Source: Phylloscopus collybita (lineage: Eukaryota; Chordata; Aves; Passeriformes; Phylloscopidae). Taken from it: a stretch of DNA of 64,000 nt. The translations under genes were made by a program, and so were the position numbers. Below the pieces are notes generated by a model. That model ran no database searches. It saw only the letters and a list, made by a program, of their open reading frames with translations, and had not been told where the DNA came from. Location of the stretch: the NCBI GenBank assembly GCA_027886175.1, contig JAJNNQ010000027.1, positions 8,384,001 through 8,448,000 on the forward strand. Direction: 5' to 3'. Numbering within the stretch: the first letter of the stretch is position 1; each line of letters starts with the position of its first letter. This document shows positions 37,401 through 47,190 of this stretch, piece by piece.

Positions 37401-40400
37401 AAAGCACTCCAGCCCTGGCATGAAGCAGGTAAACATTGTGCTGTGGGGAGCAAACCAAAGCATTCCATGGAGAGGCTCAGGTTCCCTGAGAGGCTGCCAA
37501 AGGCAGCCTGAATAAGGTCCTCACTTGGGCAGAGCAGTGTTTGGAGCCTGTCCTATGACCTAGAGAGCAGTGCAGAAGGGGAAGGACTCATCTCACTAAG
37601 GACAAACAGACAGGGCAAGCCCCAGCTCCCAGCCACTTTGCTGTCCCAGCAGCTTCCAGATACACACAAGTGACTTAAGCACTTTCTAGCAAGGGGAAAA
37701 AAAAAAAATCAGATTGCCTGCAAGTGTTCTGGCTGCATGGTAAACAAAGTGTTTTTCTCTGCTTCCAGCATGGAGATTAAACAATTTCTCTTCACAATAA
37801 TCACTTCTGCATTCAGCCAGCTTTGTGCTGGAGTCAGGGCTTGACCCCAAGTTTCTGTCTGTACAGCCAAATCGCCTCTAATCTGGACATGGTGCTACAC
37901 AGAGAAATGAGAGTGAAATGCACCAAGGGAGGAGTGATGTTCTGATGGAAGCATATGCCTTTCCTCGCATGCTCCCCAGGGACTCCACAAGTGAGCTCTG
38001 GGCTGTACCACCCACCCTGTGCAACCAACAGAGCTGTCTAACAGGAGGCACCGTGTGCTAGATTTGGGCTCACGCCTGAGTGCAGCAGACAGCTGCTAAG
38101 CAGACCCCAGGGAGATCAGGAAAGGAGCCCAAAATACAGCTAATTTTGGCACCTCCTGTAACAAGATGAAGCTCCTGCAGTTCCAAGGCAGTTGGCTGGG
38201 TCCCATCCTATATTCTTCTGCAGCTGCAGGTCTCTCCCTTTAGTACTGGATCCTGCTCAACTCTGATGTTTTGGAGATCCACACTGAGGTATCCACAGAG
38301 GCTGAGCCTTGGGTGCCAGCACAGAGCAGCCTGCAAGCCCTTGACCAGCAGCCTCTCCCTGAGGGGACAGGACAGCAGTGAAGCTGTAAACAGGATTTGC
38401 ACACAGACTGCTCCTCAGTATGCACGGCACAGGGGAGTCAGTGAAAATACTCCCCAGGAGCCCCTGCCTTCCTCAGCCTGGGTGACTCCAGGGCACTGCC
38501 TCCAGCCTAGCTCCCTCACAGGGCTGAGCAGAGACCTCTTCACCCTCTACAGCCCCAGCTGACCTCCTCGCTGGGTAGCAAACCTCCCATAGCAGCTGTG
38601 CTACTGCTCCTGGTGCCCCAGGCCAGATCAGATTTCTCCAGAAAAGCCAGTTGCTGGTTTTGCAGCTGGTTCTGCTGTGCCAAGGGAGGCCAGATAAAGC
38701 TGTTGGGTCAGCTTCCATTCTGGATGTGTTTCTTCCAAGTACAGAATAACCCTGTGTGGAAAACAATGACTTCTCCAGCCTGGCTCATAGGCTGGGGTTA
38801 GCTCCAGGCACCACCTCTGCCCTTTACAAATCCCACACTCCAGCCTTATCCTCCCCACCATCCTGCATCTGCCACTTCTGATCCATCAGATAACAACAGC
38901 AACCCCTTTTCTTTTCCCTTTGCAGAGGTTTACAATGAGTCTGGATGAGTTCATGGAAGACAGACACTAAAGCTCACTAAACCCCCAGAAACCACCCACA
39001 GCCAAAGAAATTTCTAAGCTGAAAATAGATGCTGGCTGGAAGAATATTAAGAGGAGCATCACATGTCCTATGTGTGCTGTTCCTCTTTCCTAAGAATGCA
39101 CTCTGACCACTGCCCAGGCAAGATTCTGGAACAAAGAGACCTTTAGTCCACCCTCAGTCTCACAGTCTCAGGCAGCACGTATGATGTCTACCCAAACACA
39201 CTGCCCTGGCCCCAGCACAGAGCAAGGGGCAGCTGTGCTGCAAAGCACTCCCAGTTACTCTGAGAGTTTGTGCAGTTCTCTCATTTGTTATTCCCTCTTA
39301 GACACTAGGAAATCAAATGACTTTCCCTCCCAATTAGTACTCCTTCATTATGCAAATAATGTCCTTTGATCTGCTCCTGCTGTCACAGAGCGGATCTGAC
39401 TGTATTTGGTTTATTCCTCTTCACGCCCCAGGAAGGCACCCACCTCTGGGAGCTGAGACTCTGCTTTTGGCAGGGAATGGAGAGTGCAGCTGAGAGCTGC
39501 CTCGAGTGAGAACAAAAACCACCCAAGCACAAACCCCAGCGAGGTCTGGGAAGGCAAGACCACAAGAGGGGGAAGAAGGGGTCACCCTTAACTCTTCAGG
39601 CTGGGATGCAGAGCAAAGGCTTCTGAAGCAGCAGAGACAGGGAATGAGCAGTTCCCTATAGCTCCAAGCTGGAGAGCAGCTCTGCCCTTGGAGTGGCCCC
39701 ATCCCAGCCCTCTCCCCCGCAGAGCACAGCTGAATCCAAATGGTGCTGAGAGCAGGCATGGCCACCAGCCTTTGATCTTGATACACTAATAGCCAACATA
39801 AGTTCTCCAGCCTTTGTACTCCTCCTTGGCCAACACCTGGGATCACCTCCATCCACACTCAGGAAGGCAGCAAGGCACAATCCCCATTCACTCTCATGAA
39901 AACACCCCACAGGTCTAGGGGAGATGCTCTGTCTAGCTCAGAGACAGCAAACATCACTATCAATACCAACCACAACAAAGCCATGATTGCAGCTGCACCC
40001 AGCCTTGATGCCACAAAAGGAGCACTCCCCCACAAAAAGGGCCTAGCAGGTCACTTCCCACTAGAATATCCTGAACTTCACCTCCCTGGCTCAGGAGCTT
40101 CCCATATCCTGCACCCTCAGCCCTTCCTACAGCATCTGGAGCTGAATTCTCACACTGGGTCCATGACCAGCCCCATCTACTCCCAGCTGCTGAATCTCAG
40201 AGGGTTTGAGAAAGTTCCTTGCCAGCCTTGCCTGTTCATGCTTCCACAGGATGTGTCCATCTTGTCCTTTGTGCTGCCTGTTCCTGGGCAAAGCACTGCT
40301 AAGCTGAGGGAGAAGTGGGAGGCAGCTGGGGACTTGCAGCAGCAGCAGCATGTGGGTCCCTCCAGCTCTGCACTCACACTGCTGGGGCCCAGGCAGCAGC

Positions 40401-40619
40401 ACCACAGGAAGGTGATGTGTGAGGCTGTGAGGCTCTCCCTGGGCTATCTCCAGGGCAAGACTGCTCTGGAGGAGCCCATGCACTCCCCAGGACAGCCGCA
40501 CTGCAGAAGGCTCAGAGGCTGTGGCAGGCAGGTAGCCTGGAAAGCAGAACGGGCTCTTGGCTCCAGCTCCCCTCTCTAAGCACACAGCTGGGAAATGCAG
40601 CCCACGCCATTCACAGCAC

Positions 40620-40920
40620 TTCTCCTTACTTTTAACTTCCGAGTATTTTAATTTGCAGGAATCGCCTTCTTTCATGTTGCGAAACCGTGTTTCTTTCTCC
40701 CTCTGATCTCCCATTTCGCATAGAAACTGTCTCCTTTGATATGTCTTGTTCACATCAGTCTGATCAGGCAGCTCCATAATTGTTAGTGATTTTCAAAGAA
40801 CTGGGATCCTTGTCTAATACCCAGAGTTGAGAATTCCTTGCTTTTTAAAATGTTGTTCAAGCAAATTAGATTAATTTAATTTCTTTCTTCCCTTTGGGAA
40901 CAGGATGCCTCTTGCTTTGG
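40620..40920. promoter_or_regulatory. Candidate conserved non-coding element
   Basis: AT-rich, non-repetitive sequence with AGTATTTTAATTTGCAGG, CATAATTGTTAGTG and AAATTAGATTAATTTAATTT. It adjoins the GC-rich zone covered by spurious open frames at 39.9-40.6 kb. Confidence 0.35.
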
Positions 40921-42362
40921 TGCCCACATGCTGTCTTTATAGTTCAAGGGGTCACTCTCTGACTGAGGAAAGGATTTGCACAGGTAACTGGAAATGGAAG
41001 GAGAGCTTGGGATGCCTCAGGAGAACTTGTTCTCCATAGATCAACAGAATCCAGGCAGCAGCAGCTCCTCTGGTACAGATAATTCCTGTACATCTGTACC
41101 AGCTGTAGGCCATGCACCAGCCTTGCAATATGCTGCACATGAACCATGGAGAGCTGGAACTCTGTCCTGAGGCCGTGCAGACCCGAGCAGCATTCCCTGT
41201 GCTCTGCTGCCAGGATGCCTCTGCAGCCAGACCTGCCTGCAAGCAGCACAGCAGGACCTGGTGGTTCACCTGACCCGGCCCCCTGCCCTGGGGGCTCTCT
41301 GCAGTCCTGGCACTGTTACTGCCCCTGAGCTGACTCCTCCCTTGCTGACAGTGTTGGGGTTCTGCCTCATCTTCAATGCTAGCCTTTCACAAGGCTGTTT
41401 TCTACCTGGATACAGTCTTTGGGAACAGTGATTTACAGCTCCTGCTTGTAGCACATGCTGACACACACAGCCTGCTATAGGGGTAGCAGAGAGTCCAGTG
41501 TGGACAGGGAATGGTGTGGCTCTGGGCAGTGCAGCACCAGTCATTCTCCTCGACTCCAGCTGTGCTCAGCAGCATGGGAACCCAGCAGAAGCAAGGGCAG
41601 CAGTACTGCAGCTCACACATCACCTCCCTGCACCCCTCCTGAAGCTTGGGTGAGCACAAAGCCAACTGTCCTGCTCTGCCATGAGGCTCGCGCAGCCTCA
41701 TCATCTCAGCCTGGCCCTCAATCTTCCATGAGGCTGATCACCAACACACCTAAGAGGGGCCTGGAGTCAAGGAGATGGGCAGCTAAGGCTAACACTGGGA
41801 AGCTACACTTCTGTCACAGGAACATGAATTCCCCAATCTCAGCCAACAAGGTCTGGCCCCTCAGAAAAGGACAGCTCCAGCTGAGAAGGGCTTGGCAGTT
41901 CTGCATGGGGACACAAAGGGATGATGTCTGGACAGCCCCAGAGCTCAGAAGAGCAGCAAAGCAGCACACAGAGGATGGCCTAAGATGGGGAAGAAGCACC
42001 ACCCAGACCACAGGCAGATGTGAGCCCCTTGGTTTGTGGGGGCTTAGTCCAAGCCCCCAGCATTTAGGAGGGAGGGGGCTGTGCAAAGCCAGAGTCAATG
42101 CACAGCAGGCAGCTGGCACACCATGACCTGTCCCCAGAGCACGGCTTAGGGCTGAGACTGAGCGCTCAGCCAAAGGCTGGCAATCAGCTCAGAGGATTTA
42201 TCCACTTGTTTTTCTTAAGCCACCTTATTTATTTTTCCCTTTTGGCTCAGTAGCTCTGGAATCCCTGGGATTTGCAAGTAGTTTTTGTAGGGTAGCGCGG
42301 GCTAAGGTTTGACAGGAGAGAGGCGCGGGTTTCCCCAGGTGCACCGACCCGCGCAGACCTAC

Positions 42363-42657
42363 CCACGGGGGACAGCTCGGCCACGCTGCCGATGTAGGGC
42401 CCCTCCAGGAAGCGCGGCTCGCTGTCGTTGATGTCCTGCACCTTGATGATAAACTCTGACTCGGGCTCCAGCAGCTGGTCCGTCTGCCGGTCCCGGGCCT
42501 GTGCCCGCAGCGTGTAGAAGGTTTTCTGCTCCCGGTCCAGGCGCTCGGTGGCGTGGATGTCACCCGTGATCTCGTCGATGAGGAAGATGGTCCCTGCGCC
42601 CTCCCCGGAGATGGTGTACTTGATGGAGCCATCTCCCTCGTCCGAGTCAGAGTGGAT
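42363..42657 (-). CDS. CDH22: CDH22 coding exon 2: bulk of EC1 and start of EC2
   Basis: The 295-bp exon encodes residues 76-173 and the first base of codon 174. It opens after TTTCCCTGGCAG and closes at GTGG|GTAGGT. It begins [10 protein letters not shown], carries the calcium-binding LDRE motif (residues 115-118) and the QARDR strand, and ends EC1 with the linker [11 protein letters not shown] (D150, N152 and D153 are calcium ligands). EC2 starts at about residue 159 with [15 protein letters not shown]1 is the trans-dimer and specificity domain, so this exon determines partner choice. The exon and the 80 bases after its donor are markedly rich in CpG compared with the introns. 295 bp is the size I expect for this exon in type II cadherins. 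Confidence 0.96.
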
Positions 42658-43479
42658 CTGCCAGGGAAAGAGGGAGAGGATGGGAGCAGGCTGAGGCTGT
42701 GCTTGTACCCAACCCCAGGCACCTGCACAAGAGGCTCATGGTCCCTGTGTGATGCCCCTCTGTCCACTCTGCTCTTGTGGGACTGCACAGTAACAGAGAG
42801 CACCACCAGACAGCTCCTGCACACGAAGGAAGGCCCAATAAAGTGGAATTTCAGGTCTGCCTTTACAGCTCTGTAGATTACAGATTCTGCCAATGCCCAC
42901 CCCCACTATAAACCACGGGACAAACCCCTGTAGTAAGTGGTTACGAGATGGTGGAAAAGTGAAGGACAACTCAACTGCACTCCAAAGAAAGAGGCTTCCC
43001 TATGGACAAGGACCCAGGACTCTGGCAGCATGGGATCACCTCTCCCAAGCTGAACAGGTACCTCACCATCAGCATCTCTCCCCTTCCACACAACCAGCTG
43101 CCCAAAGTCCGTCCTCATCCACCTGCTCTGCCTCAGCCATCGCCTCCCTCTGTGATCTGGGAAGCTGGTGCTGACAAGTCTCCCTGCTGAAGAGCTCACA
43201 CACCCGCTGCACCCCTGTGCTGGGTTTATGTTGCAGGGTAACAGGGGTCACAACATCCCATCATTGTGCCCAGAGCCCCACCTGGACAAAATCTGCAAAA
43301 GAGCATGACAAGTCGGATCATGTTCAGGACTAAAAACAGACCCTGAGGAAGATGCCTCTGCAGGCAATCTCTGCTGCTTCAGTTTTTAATTAAGACAGTG
43401 TTTGGAATTAGGAAAACAAAGGGTAAACAGCAGTTCCCCACAGACCAAGAGCTGACTGGAATCCAGGCCAGACGTCCAG

Positions 43480-43930
43480 AGATAATTTTATTGGTGGCAT
43501 TAAACTGAGTTATGAGGTTTTTACAATCCAGCCACTTATGAGAAATCTATTAACAGTAACTGGACAGGCAGAATGCATCTTGACAGAGAGCAGCATGGGC
43601 ATTAATTGGGACAATCCATACTGGGACAGGTCCCCAGAAAGGTTTCATCAGCTGCTTTCATTTGTTTCCTACAATTTCTGCTTAGAATCAGCAAAGTCAT
43701 GTCCCCCTCCAAAAAAAGAAAAAAGTCGTCCATTAATCGGCTAATGAAATATGAAAATGTTTATGGGCCATTCAATCTTCCAAACTGCAGTTCTATAATC
43801 CACCTTTCAGACATACAGCTCTACCAGCAAGAATTTATATCAGAGCTGCCTCTTTTTTTACGATGCCTTCATTATATTTGTCTTGTTAGATACAGTTTAT
43901 ATATTTATTTCACAAGTGAGGGACCCACAC
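43480..43930. promoter_or_regulatory. Candidate conserved non-coding element in first coding intron
   Basis: A 450-base AT-rich block with GATAATTTTATTGGTGGC, CGTCCATTAATCGGCTAATG and AATGTTTATGGGCCATTC. CpG-containing words inside AT-rich unique DNA (TTAATCGGC, GTCGTCC) suggest constraint, because unconstrained CpG decays. Open frames here are short and not recognisable. Confidence 0.4.
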
Positions 43931-44889
43931 GTTAGGCAATTCAATGCATTTTACATAACATTCACAAATTACTGCCCATGGTGACACATCTCTCAAGGCT
44001 TGCCTGGAAGGAGACCTTCACCAGCTCACAAATAGGGCTGTGAGCCCAGCAGATTTTGGGACCACCGTGATGGCTTTAGCTGCAAATGTGCCTATGGGGT
44101 GGACACCCTGCCCTGGCCACCTGGAGCATCCTGCCATGGTCTGTGGGCATGGTCATCCCAGCCTGGCCATCCAGTCCCAACCCTCCCTGCTGGCTGGTAG
44201 AGAGCTTTTTGCTCTCTTCACTTTATCATCTTCTCCCCAGTTCTCACTGCTACTCTGTGAACCTTTCAAACGGAGAAGGAGCACCAGGTCTGTACAGCGC
44301 AGGTAGCAGAAACCTGCATTTTTTCTGCTGAACACCGGGCTCATGATTAATAATTAGGCTAGAGATAAAGCATCCAGCACCACATTGAGCTCTCAGCACA
44401 TCCTCTTCACATATTTGCTCATCGCTGACTGCTGGGAGCAGACACCAGCATCCCTTCAAACTGGAATGTTAGGAAGAAAAATGGAGCCTGGGCTCAAGGG
44501 GCTGCAGAGATTGATTTACAGAGGAAGATTAAAAGAGCTAAATCTGTGCTGCTTGGCTAAACAACAACTAATGGGGGAGGGCTGGATCACAGACTACAGA
44601 AAGGCAAGGGGAGATGCCACAGACCCGGACCACATCCCAGGGATGTTCCCTCCTCCCTGTTACAGCAGGCAGGCTTGGGGAGCACCATGCTCCCACGCAG
44701 CCTCAGGGTTCCCTCCACCCCTGGGCATGGCAGGAGACTGAAGTCACACAGCTCTGGCACACACTGGGCCCGAAGAGCAGAGGGACCACCCACCCCTGCC
44801 TGCAGCTCAGTTCCAAGCAAGGACAGCAGTGTCTGCAGAACTGGGACATCCAGAGGGCAGACAATAGGCTGATCTGTCCCATTTGTTAA

Positions 44890-45300
44890 ACAGGAAAATT
44901 GTTTCCTTGTCCTAAAAGACTACAACCAGAATTCTTACGAAGCCATTAATTACATACTAATAATTAAATCAAAATTAAATATGAACAGAGGTGCACATTC
45001 CTTATTAAAAGCAATTAAACAGAAAGCACAGATACACAAATAAAAAATTACTCTGGGGCTAGAAAAGAAAGAAAATCAAATAAAAACTAGCCCATAATAA
45101 AGGCGCACTCTGTTTGCTCCAACTCATAAAGCCCGAGTTCATCAATTTTCTTTAAATATTAGCAACTTAATTAAATCTGCTTTTTTCCCTTTAATCCCCT
45201 CCTCTATCTAAAATAGATCTGTCCACATGCAGAAGTTTGTAACTAGTGCTGACCCCATAATTCTATTTAAAAAACCCAAAGAAATCCACATCAAACTGAC
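44890..45300. promoter_or_regulatory. Candidate conserved non-coding element rich in homeodomain words
   Basis: The most AT-rich unique stretch in the window. It has GCCATTAATTACATACTAAT, AATTAAATCAAAATTAAAT, AAAGCAATTAAACAG and GCAACTTAATTAAATCTGC within 300 bases, plus ATAAAGGCGCACTC. More than eight ATTA/TAAT cores are clustered. No repeat family or coding frame is apparent. Confidence 0.45.
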
Positions 45301-45589
45301 AGCAGCCTCAGGGGAAATTACAGTTCAGAAGAAGGATTAGCTAGAGAACCCAGATTTTATGGAAATGGGATCGGCCCTTCAGAAAGCACATGTAGGTGTG
45401 TGAGAGGTATCCACAAAGGGCAAGCCCCAGCTACTCTGCAGGGTCCCCCAGTGCAGGAAGGCTCCAGACCCTCGGACTGTGCTAAGAGGGCTGGCACACT
45501 GCTGTGGACAAAGTGTCCCAGGAGAGCGCTCATCCTCTCCCAGCACCAGGAAAAGCCTGGCCCTGCTGGCTTCCAGCCCTGGGGATCCA

Positions 45590-45900
45590 CAGGCAGCGAT
45601 CTCAGAGCTGCTGCTCCGAGCCAGGCGGGTGATGTGGTGGGTGATGTGGAAAGGGGCTGTAAAACGGGCGAGTTGTAGGTTTCGGTTCAGTTGGAGCCGA
45701 GGCATTGCCAGGCCTATGACAGGGCCTGGTGCCTCTGCTGCTCCCAGGGGAGCCATGAATTAGCTGTGCCTGCTCCGAGGGCGGCGGAGGAGCGCGGCTT
45801 TGAGTGTCTGCTGAAACGGACACAAATCACCACTGAAATCCCCGCTGGCCCCCAGCCAAGAAACCCATTTTCCAGCTCCTCCAGACTCATGTCCAGACGG
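45590..45900. promoter_or_regulatory. CpG-dense patch in the intron after coding exon 1
   Basis: About 14 CpG sites in 300 bases, with GAGGGCGGCGGAGGAGCGCGG at the core, in an intron that is otherwise CpG-poor. It lies about 700 bases downstream of coding exon 1 in gene orientation. It could be an intronic promoter or enhancer; no exon is evident. Confidence 0.4.
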
Positions 45901-46561
45901 CTAAGGCCATCAGACAGCCCTGCTGTACAAGCTCTTGGGCACTTTCCTTCAGGGTGAGCCCATGCCTCCAGCTCTAGCTGGACTGTAGCGTGTTCCTCTG
46001 ACTGGTCCCAGCAGCTAGCACTGCCTTCACCCATATATAAACAACACATCTGCCTGACACGTGGGGCAGCTGCTTCTCCAAAGCTCCCAGAAAAGGATAA
46101 AGCTGAGCAACTCCAAGGTGAAATGCTCCTTCAGCCTCAGGACACCAGGAGTGGAGGAAACAGAGGTCCATGTCCAGCCTTCCCAGGAGATCACACACCA
46201 GGGAAGTGTGATGAGCTCCAACCTACAGACCCAGTCCTGCCCAGCAAGGCACTGTCACCTGCCAGTAGCTCCCATAGAGACAGGGCTTCTTGCAGCCACC
46301 CCCAGACACCACAAGAACCCAGTATTCGATTGTAGGAACACAGGTGTAAATCTTGGTGTGTCCTGTTCTCATCTCTGGGAGCATATTAACCTTCCCAACC
46401 CCAGCAGGGACCAGGCTTCTACCATCGCAGTCCACAGAGTATTTCTCTAGCCAGGCCCCCGTGAACAACCTTCACATGGGCCCTCTCTCTGCCCAGCACT
46501 GCCAGCATGTCCACCCGGCCCCTGGCTCTGCCAGCCCCGTGGAGACATCAGGTCAGCTTAC

Positions 46562-46786
46562 CTTCCCCACATACAGCGGCTCTGTGCCTGTGTACTCCTC
46601 CACCACAAAGAACTGATTCCAAACCCAGCCACGCTTCACTCGCCCACCAGCCAGCAGTGCAGGATCCCCGGGCTCCCCCAGGCCAGGGCCCTCCACCTCT
46701 GTGTGCATGGCCCAGGACCCCAGCTCCTGGATGGCGCAGAACAGCAGCAGCATGGTCCACAAGAAGCCCTGCAGACCCTTCGCCAT
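46562..46786 (-). CDS. CDH22: CDH22 coding exon 1: start codon, signal peptide, propeptide, EC1 N-terminus
   Basis: This exon encodes residues 1-75. The ATG at 46786 lies in a good initiation context (GCCATGG), and an in-frame TAG sits three codons upstream at 46793-46795, which fixes the start. Residues 8-19 form a hydrophobic signal core ([12 protein letters not shown]). A short acidic, Gly/Pro-rich propeptide follows and ends at the furin-type site RVKR, residues 49-52. The mature protein therefore begins [15 protein letters not shown], with the two tryptophans (W54 and W56, mature W2 and W4) that type II cadherins swap into the partner's EC1 pocket. The exon ends AAG|GTAAGC in phase 0. 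The roughly 27-residue propeptide after signal cleavage is short; whether this is usual for CDH22 I cannot check here. Confidence 0.95.
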
Positions 46787-46800
46787 GGCACTCTAGGAGG
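46787..46800 (-). other. CDH22: Possible 5' UTR segment of the first coding exon
   Basis: Reading the minus strand, a pyrimidine-containing stretch ending in CAG lies just upstream, so that an exon could begin at 46800 and contain 14 bases of leader with the in-frame TAG. Type II cadherin genes usually have a separate non-coding first exon, which fits a splice acceptor here. The polypyrimidine tract is weak, so the exon may instead extend further to higher coordinates, or transcription may start nearby in the CpG-rich patch around 46.9-47.2 kb. Confidence 0.3.
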
Positions 46801-46894
46801 CTGCATGAGCAGGAGCTTCTGGACAGGCAGCCAGCATCCTTTAGGGAAGAGTAGGAGAGAAGTCCACACTAGCAGCGTGAGGCTGCCCGGTCAG

Positions 46895-47190
46895 CGCAGA
46901 GCATCCCCGTCCCTGCTGCATGCCGTGCCCCGCAGCTGGAGCACTCCTGCCCAGCGTGAGTCACATCTGTGACAAGAGGCGTCCCGGACTACCCACTGCT
47001 GGCGTGGGAGCAGTCAGTGCTGGTGCCACGCAGGCTGCTCCTAGGTCTCCAGAGAAGAGTCTGGCAGCTGGCATTTGTCCCCGGGGACAGAACTGCGGGG
47101 CTCTGTGCCCGGCTGCCGCTGGTGCCGCCGGGGAAGGGGGTGAGGCACAGCCTGCTGCCCACCCCACCCACAGGCAGGGAACGTCGCAGT
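46895..47190. promoter_or_regulatory. Possible promoter-proximal CpG-rich segment
   Basis: A GC-rich stretch with many CpG sites just upstream of the start-codon exon (core around GTGCCGCCGGGGAAGGGG). An AP-1-type word TGAGTCA is at 46957-46963. No TATA box is evident. If coding exon 1 is also a first exon in some transcripts, this is where its promoter would be. Confidence 0.35.

Larger units (their letters stand above)
32782..42362 (-). other. Intron between coding exons 2 and 3
   Basis: A 9.6-kb intron in phase 1, the largest complete one here. It contains an AT-rich block (33345-33480), a 55-base poly-A tract (34361-34415), a pair of overlapping opposite open frames at 39.9-40.8 kb without recognisable products, and an AT-rich block with homeodomain words at 40620-40920. 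The intron sequence next to the exon 2 donor is CpG-rich. Confidence 0.9.
42658..46561 (-). other. Intron between coding exons 1 and 2
   Basis: A 3.9-kb intron in phase 0. Unusually for this window, two large AT-rich blocks (43480-43930 and 44890-45300) and a CpG-dense patch (45590-45900) fill nearly a third of it, all of which look non-coding. Confidence 0.92.
1..46786 (-). other. CDH22: CDH22 gene body (5' and middle part; 3' end beyond the left edge)
   Basis: Nine coding exons on the minus strand join without a frame break into 542 codons plus one base. The translated product has a signal peptide, a furin site RVKR (residues 49-52), EC1 to EC4 complete and the start of EC5. Linker motifs sit at residues 150-156 (DINDSEP), 259-265 (DVNDNPP), 375-382 (DVDEPPEF) and 479-485 (DVNDNPP). 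From memory of the family, the sequence is closest to CDH22 rather than CDH20, CDH24 or CDH8. Diagnostic stretches are [20 protein letters not shown] in EC2 and the EC5 start LIQTISVVDRDEP. Human CDH22 is about 828 residues, so roughly two thirds is present. The missing part should be one exon of about 252 bp and a terminal exon with the membrane helix and cytoplasmic tail. The assignment to CDH22 is by recognition, not by a database search. Confidence 0.93.

Noticed and set aside
42225..42893. 222-codon minus-strand frame across exon 2
   Set aside because: It is the wrong frame through the exon (Ser/Thr/Arg-rich); the true frame reads the cadherin EC1 sequence between the splice sites.
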